From NCBI GenBank assembly GCA_013416795.1, contig RQSC01001150.1, forward strand, positions 1-13,595: a DNA stretch of 13,595 nt. The letters run 5' to 3'. Origin of the DNA: Prasinococcaceae sp. CCMP 1430. Lineage: Eukaryota > Prasinodermophyta > Palmophyllophyceae > Prasinococcales > Prasinococcaceae. This document shows, one piece after another, positions 1 through 7,704 of this stretch. The position numbers and the translations under genes were made by a program. The first letter of the stretch is position 1; every line of letters starts with the position of its first letter. Below the pieces are notes generated by a model. The model saw only the letters and a program-made list of their open reading frames with translations, was not told the DNA's origin and did not search any database.

Positions 1-340
1 CGGCCGCGCACGCGCCGCGAGCGCCCCGCGCCTCGTCACAGCAGAGGCCCCGAATCTCGGATCAAATCCCCACCGCACCGCGCCGCCCGTCGGAGGCGGC
101 GCCGGCGGCGTCCGCGGCGCACATCAAGAAGATAATCCAGAATCCGGAGCGCCGGCACTCGGGTATGACTCGGATACGGCTCGGTCGCGATTTCACCGGA
201 ATTGAAAATTGCGCCGCGCGTGCGAGATGCCGCACTTGCGGCGCTCTTTCTGTGGGGTGCGGCGGGTGGGGTTGGAGGGGGGTGGGGGTGGGGGTGGGCT
301 GCACACGGCACACGGCGCGCGCGGCGAGAGGCGGGCGGCC
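1..340. promoter_or_regulatory. 5' region and probable leader of the DUF212 gene
   Basis: No convincing gene lies here; the open frames have no family signature and follow from the lack of stops in GC-rich DNA. The stretch holds a slightly AT-richer patch near 165-210 and a four-tract G run at 277-298 (G6, G5, G5 and G3, each separated by a single T), a textbook G-quadruplex pattern on the coding strand. This run ends 43 bases before the chosen start codon at 341. I infer promoter plus 5' untranslated leader. The window begins here, so an upstream exon or gene cannot be excluded. Confidence 0.4.
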
Positions 341-1099
341 ATGGCGGACGAAGCCACGCCGGAGAGGGTGATAGTGCGCCAGGGGGCGCGCGGGCGACGA
401 GGCGGGAGCGCGGCGGCACGCTGCAGGCGGCTGTGGTCGCACGCGACCGCTGATGGCGGGAGCGCTCGCGGGGCGCGCGGGGCGGCCGCGCGAGCTGCGC
501 CGCAGTTGCTCGCGGCCGCATGTCGGGGCGGCCGCTCTGCCGCGGCGGCGCGCTCTGACGCGGCGCGAGCCGCGCGGAGGCTGACCTGCGCCCACGCGCT
601 CCTCCGTGTGGCTTTCAAACCCGCGTCTAACAGCACACTGTCCAGCAGCTCTCCGTTGGCGGTCGCCCTGCTCAGCCTCGTGCTGGCGCAGCTGCTGAAG
701 GTCGGCACGCACTACTACACCGATCGGCGGTTGGACTGGCGGCGATGTATTGGCAGCGGAGGCATGCCCTCGTCGCACGCGTCGACTGTGACGAGCGTGG
801 CGGTTTCAGTGGGGCTACACGACGGGTTCGGGTCGCACACATTCGCGGTGGCCATGGTGCTCGCGCTGGTGGTGATGTACGACGCGATGAATGTGCGGCT
901 GCAGGCGGGGAAGCAGGCGGGCATCCTCAACCAGATCCTTGTCGAACTGCCGGACGACCACCCCGCGCAAACGAAGGAGCGGCAACCGCTCAAAGAGCTG
1001 CTGGGGCATACCCCTACACAGGTGGTGGCGGGCGCTCTGATGGGGGTATTCACAGCGTATGTGATGTACGCGCGCGGGCTTGCCAACGGCGGAGTGTGA
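341..1099 (+). CDS. DUF212 divergent PAP2-family membrane protein, probably plastid targeted
   Basis: A 252-residue protein of the DUF212 family (divergent PAP2; YuiD-like, annotated in plants as acid phosphatase/vanadium haloperoxidase-related). The family motif GGMPSSHAS is at residues 140-148, preceded by RRLDWRRCIGSG and a hydrophobic helix with LAQLLKV. The ending LGHTPTQVVAGALMGV also fits the family. Three or four membrane segments are visible. Whether the family has phosphatase activity is not settled, so I do not assign a reaction. The start at 341 is chosen for its context (gcggccATGGcg); the open frame continues upstream to a TTG at 209. The family core begins near residue 105, so about 100 Ala/Arg-rich residues form an amino-terminal extension, best read as a transit peptide plus linker. 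An undetected 5' intron is an alternative. The gene converges with the CX9C gene downstream. Confidence 0.85.
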   Translation: MADEATPERVIVRQGARGRRGGSAAARCRRLWSHATADGGSARGARGAAARAAPQLLAAACRGGRSAAAARSDAARAARRLTCAHALLRVAFKPASNSTLSSSSPLAVALLSLVLAQLLKVGTHYYTDRRLDWRRCIGSGGMPSSHASTVTSVAVSVGLHDGFGSHTFAVAMVLALVVMYDAMNVRLQAGKQAGILNQILVELPDDHPAQTKERQPLKELLGHTPTQVVAGALMGVFTAYVMYARGLANGGV

Positions 1100-1356
1100 C
1101 GTGGCCAACGCGAGCGTCCGCCAGGCATGCTGATGGGCGGGCGACCGCGGAGGGCCAGGCGCTCTAGACAGGCGCCGTCGTGCGGACGCGCGCAAGCGCC
1201 ACGCGCGGGCCCATAGACACAACGACGCGCGCACGCGGCAATGGTTGCCCTCTGCAGCAGGCTTGGCGAGAGCGCAGGCGCAAACATTCCCTGCTCAGTA
1301 CACATACCAATTGGACATTTTTCTTATTAGATCAACCCTCGCGCCGGCGAGGCCGC
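1100..1356. other. Convergent 3' intergenic region
   Basis: These 257 bases lie between two convergent stop codons and should carry both 3' untranslated regions. An AT-rich patch at about 1297-1335 is the likely polyadenylation zone; on the minus strand it contains AATAAG, one base from the canonical signal. I see no gene or other element. Confidence 0.4.
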
Positions 1357-1611
1357 TCATGAGCCCTTCGTGGGCGGCGCTGGTGGCCTCGCCTTCTCGT
1401 TGCCTGTCGCACCGCCGCCAAGCGTGAAGTCCGTCACCTTGCGCTGCCGAGTGCACTTGCGCAGCGCGGCCATCGCTGCCGCGCACCCCTCGCCGCGCTC
1501 GCCGTACGCCTCGCTGGCGACGCAGTTGAGCAGTGCGAGCGCCTCGGCGCCGCACGCAGGCGGGCTTGCGGCGCTCGACGCCCCCGCAGAGGATATCTCG
1601 CCTCCGCTCAT
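1357..1611 (-). CDS. Small twin CX9C (CHCH) protein, probable mitochondrial intermembrane-space protein
   Basis: An 84-residue protein with a clean twin CX9C pattern: Cys20-Cys30 and Cys43-Cys53, each pair with nine residues between, and 12 residues separating the pairs. This is the CHCH fold, an antiparallel helical hairpin held by two disulfides, whose members are typically imported and oxidised in the mitochondrial intermembrane space by the Mia40/Erv1 relay. The family includes COX assembly factors (COX17, COX19, COX23), CMC proteins and mitoribosome subunits; nothing here picks one of these. The start is the ATG at 1611 (G at -3); the frame extends upstream only to a GTG codon at 1659. 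The tail after Cys53 is short, basic and Pro/Ala rich, and the first 19 residues are low complexity. The gene is head to head with RECQL4. Confidence 0.8.
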   Translation of the reverse strand: MSGGEISSAGASSAASPPACGAEALALLNCVASEAYGERGEGCAAAMAALRKCTRQRKVTDFTLGGGATGNEKARPPAPPTKGS

Positions 1612-2199
1612 CGCCGCCCGGCCGGGGGACCGCCCCGGCCGCGCGGTGTGGCGCCGCACGCGCGCGCCGCGGCAGCGCCGGCACCGCGCCCCTGCGAACC
1701 GTAATCAAAACGCACCGCCGCCGCAACGCAATCAGGGTTTACGATAAGCGGATAAGCAATTCATTTTGAATGCCCTGCTCGATCTCTACGTCCAGAGCGC
1801 CGCACGGGAGCGGCGATGGACCTCAAAGAGTTTTTGTTTTTGCTGCTGCTGCCGTGGCCGGCAGCCGCGCGCTCCGGATGCGGATCTCGGGTGTCCCTGT
1901 AGTACTCCGGTCTGGCGTGGGTCGATCACCGAACAATCCCCATGTAATCAGCATCCAATCCCGGTCTTTCGCGGCGCGGCGCGCGGGCGGGAGCGCGCGC
2001 GCGAATTGATTTCGAGCGCGCCCGCGGCTGGGAGCGAATGCGCGAGCGGGCCAGTGTTGCTGGGGGGGGAGGGGAAGTACAGAGAGAGGGCGAGAGGGAG
2101 AGCCACGCCACGCCACACCGCGCGCGGCGCGCGGCCGCGGTGGTAGGCCGCGCGGCGCGCGCCGGGGAGGCGGGCCGCGCGCGCGCCGCGCCACGCGCC
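1612..2199. promoter_or_regulatory. Bidirectional promoter region between the CX9C gene and RECQL4
   Basis: About 590 bases separate the two divergent start codons. The left part holds an AT-richer stretch (about 1700-1770) with AGGGTTT at 1734-1740, similar to the plant telo-box. The right part holds TTTCGCGG at 1967-1974 and GCGCGCGAAT near 1997, both close to E2F sites, then a G8-A-G4 run at 2062-2074 and a purine-rich stretch to about 2100. A T-rich run with CTG repeats lies near 1827-1855. The frame of RECQL4 stays open through 2038, so translation could begin at the ATG there instead of 2200. I see no other gene. Confidence 0.45.
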
Positions 2200-5100
2200 A
2201 TGGCGGCAGGGGCGGGGGCGCGCCTCGAGGAGGTGCGCGTGAGCATCAAGAGGTGGGAGAAGCGATTCGAGAAGGCGCACGGGGGGCGGAGGCCCGCGTC
2301 GGCAGACGTCAAGGCGTGCGACGAGGCTATGGCCCTGCACAAGAAGTACAGGTCGCTCAAGCGCGCGCTCGCGAAGCGAGCGGCCAGCGGCCAGCGGCGC
2401 CGGTGCGGCGGTGAGCGGGCGCCTGTGCGGGGAGTGGAGGATTCGCCAATGCGCAGGCGTGAGAGCACGCCGCAGCCTCCGCTGCCGCACGCTGACGCCG
2501 ACTCGGACAGCGATGGATCACACGTATCAGCGACGCCAGTCAAGGCCGCTCCTCAGCGCATAGACGTGCTGGCGGATGCGGAGACGCAGCTCGCGCCGCT
2601 CGCGGCGGCCAATCGCAGGCGTGTGCAAGCGCCGGCGAAGAGGTCTCTTGGGGGGATGATGCCGAAGACGAGCACGCGGCAGCCGCTCGCATCAGCGGGC
2701 GGAACGCGAAATACTGAGTCCGACGGCGCACAGCCGCCGTCAGATGTGGACATTGACGACGTCGACCCGCCGCCCGCGGCAGGCATCACAGCTGCTCCGG
2801 TGGGCTTTCTTGCAATGCCGAAACCGGCGCGCGGCTTCTTGGCGTCCAGGCTGCAGTCCTTGCCTCGCCGCTCGGAGGGCATCGACACCCCCTCGGATGT
2901 GAAAGCGGATGGGTCAGAGGAGGGCCCGTCGCCGTCGCGCGCCCCACCGCCGCCCGCACTCCCGCGGGCCATACCGAGGCAGCCTTCTGCCTACTCGATG
3001 GTGAAGCAGTCGTCGCAGCAATCGTTCTCGTTCGGTACGTCGGCCGTGCGCCAACCGACGCCGCTTGAAGGCGCCTTTGCGACGGAGCCGTCGCCGGAGG
3101 TGGTCGCCGAGGTCGGTGGCGCCCCCCCAGCGGCGCAGGCGGCGCCCACCTCCGTCCTGGCCATGCCTCGTCCGATGCGCTCTGTCCAATCTTCTCGACA
3201 GGGATCATTCCACTTCGCGACAAGGCAGGGATCGTCGCTGCAGGCGTCCAAACACGTCGACTCCGATCGAGAAGTTGTCAACGAACGCGTGCGGTCGCAT
3301 GTGACGGCGGGACCGTCGACGCGTGCGCCTGATGCCACCGGAATCCCCAGAGCGACGCCCCAGGCGACGACGCGGGCGATGCCACTTGAGGTACCAACAC
3401 CCAGCGCGTCTGGTGCAATCGCACATGAAAGGGGCAGCAGGCTCAAGACGCCTGTCAGGGTCGAGGGCGGCGGCAGCTGGGACCTGTCAGAGGACGAGGA
3501 CGCACTGGAGCCGGAGGAGCCGCCGAAGGCGGCCGCGAGGAAGCGCTCCAACCCCGGTGGTGCCGACAAGGCGACTGCGAAGGCGCCTGCCAAGCGCGCC
3601 CGGCAGGCCAAGGCGCCCGTGGCTGCGCCTGCCGAGGCTCGGAGGAACTTTGTCCGCAACGACATGAAGGGCAACGGCTACAAGAGTCGGCTCACGAGAC
3701 TCCCTGGCAAGGGCCGCCCGAGCTCTAAGAAACGCCGGGGCTACGGCAATGGCTTGAGCAAGACTGCCCATCGCCGTCGGTGGGCGCAGGAACAGGAGGA
3801 CCCACGCGTCCTGCCTGAACCTGCAGAGGCTGGCACGGATGTCGATCAGGCCGCCGTGGCCGCCTCTGACCGCGTCGATGCCGACGCTGTGGTCCTCGGT
3901 GGCTCGGAATCGTGCGCAACTCGAACAGGAAGGAACGACGCTCGTGCTGCGGCCGTCTTGCAGGCGAGCGCTGCCGCTGCCATGGCGGAGGAAGCCGAGG
4001 ACGCCGCTCTCGAGGCGGTGTCTGCCGTCACAGCGGGCGCGGCTGACAGTGCGCGGCTCACCTCCGCCTTGAAGGCCGTGTTCGGGCACGAGAGCTTCCA
4101 AGGCGCTCAGCTCGAGGTCGTGCAACGTGCCCTTGCTGGACGCGATTGCTTGCTGGTGGCACCCACGGGCTCGGGCAAGTCCGTGTGCTTCCAACTTCCG
4201 GCCGCCATTTCGCAAGGCATCACGCTCATTGTGTCACCGCTGCTCTCGCTTGTGGCGGACCAGCTGGCGTCGCTCCCGCCGTTCCTAAAGGCCCGCTCTG
4301 CTCAGGTGAGCTCCCAGCTCAGTTTCAAGCAGCAACAGCAAGTCCTCGAGCGCGTACGCGCGGGGCAAATCAGGCTGCTGTATGTGGCGCCGGAGCGACT
4401 GTCGATGGGGGGCTTCCGTGCCGCCGTGCGCGCCGCACCTGGTGGAGTCGCACTCGCTGCGGTCGACGAGGCTCACTGCGTGACCGAGTGGGGCCACTCG
4501 TTCCGTCCGAGCTATGCGCGCCTGGGCAAGGACCTGCGCGAGGGCGTCGGTGCGCGCTGTGTGATGGCGCTCACGGGCAGCTTGACACGGGCGGCGTCGC
4601 TGGAAGTTGCTTCGAACCTTGGCATTGCTGAGGGGGACATCATGTTCGCTTGCGATCGCGTCATCAACCCTGCAACGAAGCTGCGAGCGCGCTGGTGCAA
4701 AGACACGGGCTACAAGCAGCGGGCCCTTTTGCAAGAGCTCCGTGCGCAGGCCGGTCCTGCAATCGTCTACTGCTTCATGCAGTGGGAGTGCGAGGACGTC
4801 AGGCGGTTGCTGGCAGGAAACGGCATCAGCGCATGCGCCTACCACGCCGGGATGGACACCGATTTCAGAAAGTGGGCACAGAACGAATGGCTATCCGGCA
4901 AGAAGCGCGTCATCGTGGCCACCGTTGCATTTGGCATGGGCATCGACCGTGCCGACGTGCGCTCGGTGATCCACTACTCGTCTCCGAAGTCGCTCGAGAA
5001 CTACGTGCAAGAGGTCTGTTGTCGCGCGCGCGCGATATCGCGTTTCCCCTGTGGGTGGGCGCGAACGCAGCATGCGAGCGCGCGCGCGAGCACATGCATC

Positions 5101-6260
5101 TGGTGCTGCTGCCTCGCTGACACTCCGTGCCCTGTCTCCCTGCTCCTCCTCAGGTTGGTCGTGCTGGGCGCGACGGGAAGGGTGCGATGTGCGTGGCACT
5201 CCTTGACTCCGGAACGCTGTGCAAACAGCGCGCTCTGAGCCGCTCCCATGGCGTGGACGTGAGCGCCGCGGCGGCGCTCTTGCGGGAGGTGCTGAAGGCG
5301 GGCCCTGGTGGCGTCGGCCTGGTGCACATCACTTCAAAGGTGTGCGCAGGCATGGATGTCTCGCAAGAGGAGGCCGAGGGCGCGATCGCCTGGCTCGACT
5401 ACGGCGCCGGCGTGCTGGAAATGCTTCCTCGCACGCATGCTCTCGTCGAGATGCGCTTCCACAAGCAGTCTGCGAAGGAGCTCGCCGAGGTCTCCGAATT
5501 GGTCAGGGTGCTCACGAACCAGCAGAAGGGTGGCAAGTCGGGCATCTGGAAGATCCACACGCTCGATGTGGCCAACGAGCTCGGCACCACTCCTGCTGAG
5601 GTTGTCGAGATGGCACAGACATTGCAGGCTGCCGGCGAAGTGAGCTACGAGCTCAAGGACCCGTCATCGACCTTCCGACTCATGGCCACAGCGCCGAACG
5701 TCGACGACGCCGCTGGATTCGACGCTCTCGCCGTCCGGCTGTCTCGCCACATGCTGGCTGTACAAGACTCGGGCTCGGACCGGCTCGATGGCTGCGCTGC
5801 CGCGCTCGGGGCCCTCGCCGACAGCACATCTGTGAAAGACGGAGAGGCGACCCTACGGAGGACGCTCGCCAACTACTTCGGCAAGGAGCGGCGCATCGAG
5901 AAGGGGGGCACAATTCGCCGCGGCGGTGCGCTCGGTGTGGATGACGAGGTCCTGCCATTGCCGTCGGGTGTCAAAGCTACCGACAAGTGCCTGGCGGCCG
6001 ACGCCAAGGCGCTGGTGTACGGCGTGTGGAAGGACTGGCCCGAGCCTGTCATCCGCCCGCGCGCGATCGCACGCATCCTTGTGGGCGTCGCCAGCGCGGG
6101 CTTCACGCGGCAGGCGTGGCAGAAAAAGTGCAAAGACCACTGGGGCAGATATGGGAATGTTGACTTTGCCGCAGTGCTGGAGGCTTCTGAGACGGCCGTA
6201 GCGGAGGTCACCGCCGCAAAGGCGAGGAAAGCCGACCAGCCCAGCGATCAGCGGCCGTGA
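2200..6260 (+). CDS. RECQL4: RecQ4-type DNA helicase with Sld2-like N-terminus; join(2200..5013,5154..6260)
   Basis: A 1306-residue RecQ4 helicase, close in size to animal RECQL4. Residues 8-62 form the Sld2-like domain (pattern WEKRFEKAHGGRRP...LHKKYRSLKR), which in other organisms acts in replication initiation. A disordered linker with basic and acidic blocks follows to about 620, containing the RecQ4-type motif NFVRNDMKGNGYKSRL at 483-498. The helicase core has motif 0 (FQGAQ, 633-637), Walker A APTGSGKS (654-661), DEAH (756-759) with the aromatic loop TEWGHSFRPSY, motif V FGMGID (911-916) and motif VI QEVGRAGRDG (937-946). The remaining ~360 residues match the RECQL4 C-terminal region, including RAIARI near 1241-1246. 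Motif III reads ALTGSLT instead of the usual ALTATAT. No cysteine zinc knuckle is visible in the linker. The start at 2200 has an ideal context (gcgccATGGcg); an in-frame ATG at 2038 would add 54 residues. Confidence 0.93.
5014..5153 (+). other. Spliceosomal intron of RECQL4 (140 bases, phase 0)
   Basis: The donor is gag|GTCTGT and the acceptor is ctcctcAG|gttggt, preceded by a pyrimidine-rich tract. Removing 5014-5153 joins codon 938 (Glu of VQE) directly to GTT GGT CGT GCT GGG, restoring helicase motif VI. Its length is not a multiple of three, and retention would shift the frame to a stop at 5236-5238, before the arginine-finger region. Alternating CG blocks lie at about 5022-5034 and 5078-5088, and cgcgatatcgcg at 5031-5042 is a perfect palindrome, so the intron can fold on itself. 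Confidence 0.92.
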
Positions 6261-6325
6261 GCACCCGCGCGCCGCATGGCGTGTGTACGTGTACAACAAC
6301 ATCATACATTGTTACAGCATTGTTC
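6261..6325. other. Very short convergent 3' region between RECQL4 and the PILS gene
   Basis: Only 65 bases separate the two stop codons. The stretch is AT-richer than its surroundings (for example acatcatacattgttacag) and must hold the 3' end signals of both genes, or their transcripts overlap. No canonical AATAAA is seen on either strand. Confidence 0.45.
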
Positions 6326-7675
6326 TCAGATGACATGCCTGAGCGCCTCCAGCATGAAGACGCCCGCCCACAACGTGAGCGGCAGGGGCGCGATAGCGTA
6401 CTGGAGCGCCATCAGCCGCGCCAGCGGCGCCGCGCTCGCCTCCGTCTTCTTGTTGAGCAACGCCATGGTGGGAAGATTCTGCGCCGAGGGCATGGCGCTC
6501 TGGAGCAGCAGCAGCAGGCGGAAGGCGCAGTCTGTGTGCGGGATGAAGCCCGCCGCCTCCGCTGCGCGGAATAGAGCGAGGCCGCAGGCAGGTGCGGCAA
6601 CCAGGCGGACGAACGCCACCGCTACGTACGAGCCCTTCTCTTGCCTTGCAGTCATGCCGTCCTCGTCACTCTCCAGCCCACCGTCTGCGCCGGTGTCGCT
6701 CTCCTGCTGTTTTTTCTGCCCACCGGACTTGGCGAGCGTCCATGCTAGCACACTGGCGCTCAAGGGCACCGCTGCTTCGGCGAGGGAGTCCACCGCGCCC
6801 GTGACGAAGCGCAGCGGCGCCGCAGGCCCTACAAAGAGCGATGCGAGGGGTGGCACGCGCGCGATCACCACTGCGGCGATCGCGGCCACCAGCGGGGGGT
6901 TGAGCACCGTCCTCGCCAGCTTCACTGGCGACAACTTGCCGCCTGTGACGCTGGCGACATCATAATTGGCAAGATGGAACAGGCCGACCGTCCACAGCAC
7001 CGGCGACCAAACCAGCATATACAACGACAGCAGCCCCACCCCGCGCGCGCCCTCGACGGCACCGAGCAAGGACGTGAGCAGCAGCACGGGCAACGACGTG
7101 CAGTTGTGCACGCCGCACGCAACTTCCACGCGGCGTGCGGCGCCACCGCGCAGCCCTAGAGCGCGGCTCACCGCGAATCCAAGCAGCCCGCCCGTGAGGA
7201 TGTGCGCCAGCGCGAATGCGGGAATGGCCGCGTACGTGACAAGGTCGCTCACGCCCGCCAGGGTGGGCGTCAGACGCGAGAGGTACAGAGCCGGCAGGAA
7301 GGTCGTGAACAGAAGCTTCGAGCAAGTTTTGGCAGCGTCCTCGGGTATGACGCCGCGCCGTTGCAAGACCGCGCCGATGCCAAAGAGCGTCAGCACCTTC
7401 GCGCTCGCTTGCAGCGTCACATCGCCGCCGGCCGCCGGCACCGCAGCGGTGGCCGCTGCGCGCACCGCGCTGCGCCGGGCACGTGCGGGTGCGCGAGCGC
7501 CGGGGCCGCCGGCGGGGGCCGCGCGACGCGCGCGCTGCACCGTGGCCCCCTGCCAACCACCGCTGCCATCCTCTCCGCGCGCACGCGGTGTGGGCCCCCT
7601 CGCCCGCCACGAGCACGCACACGCGCGGGTGGCGCAGGCTGCTGAGTGTGCGAGTCTTATCTGATTCGCAGCCAA
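6326..7675 (-). CDS. PIN-LIKES-type auxin efflux carrier family transporter (start unresolved)
   Basis: A membrane transporter of the auxin efflux carrier superfamily (AEC, PF03547). It resembles the PIN-LIKES (PILS) branch, which in land plants controls intracellular auxin. Supporting stretches are VHNCTSLPVLLLTSL (near 7110), VLNPPLVAAIAAV (near 6900), APLRFVTGAVDSLAEAAVPLS (near 6760-6825) and MPSAQNLPTMALLN (near 6455-6495). Two bundles of hydrophobic helices flank a charged loop rich in Gln, Glu, Asp and Lys (about 6640-6720), as usual for the family. The substrate cannot be inferred. The amino-terminal ~85 residues are rich in Arg, Ala and Pro and end in RRSAVRAAATAA, like a plastid transit peptide. 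The open frame has no ATG: it begins after a stop at 7694-7696, and the first possible initiator is TTG at 7675. An ATG at 7569 with good context lies in another frame, so a 5' intron, frameshift or sequence error is likely. Confidence 0.8.
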   Translation of the reverse strand: MAANQIRLAHSAACATRACACSWRARGPTPRARGEDGSGGWQGATVQRARRAAPAGGPGARAPARARRSAVRAAATAAVPAAGGDVTLQASAKVLTLFGIGAVLQRRGVIPEDAAKTCSKLLFTTFLPALYLSRLTPTLAGVSDLVTYAAIPAFALAHILTGGLLGFAVSRALGLRGGAARRVEVACGVHNCTSLPVLLLTSLLGAVEGARGVGLLSLYMLVWSPVLWTVGLFHLANYDVASVTGGKLSPVKLARTVLNPPLVAAIAAVVIARVPPLASLFVGPAAPLRFVTGAVDSLAEAAVPLSASVLAWTLAKSGGQKKQQESDTGADGGLESDEDGMTARQEKGSYVAVAFVRLVAAPACGLALFRAAEAAGFIPHTDCAFRLLLLLQSAMPSAQNLPTMALLNKKTEASAAPLARLMALQYAIAPLPLTLWAGVFMLEALRHVI

Positions 7676-7704
7676 GGCGCGAGGTTTGGGTTGTCATTTC
7701 AGGT

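Noticed and set aside
62-778. Long open frame of about 238 codons on the minus strand
   Set aside because: Overlaps the DUF212 gene antisense, has low-complexity Arg/Ala/Pro composition and no family motif. High GC removes stop codons in all frames.
2038-2199. Earlier in-frame ATG for RECQL4 at 2038
   Set aside because: The extra 54 residues are low complexity, and the ATG at 2200 has a much better context just before the Sld2-like domain. Kept only as an alternative.
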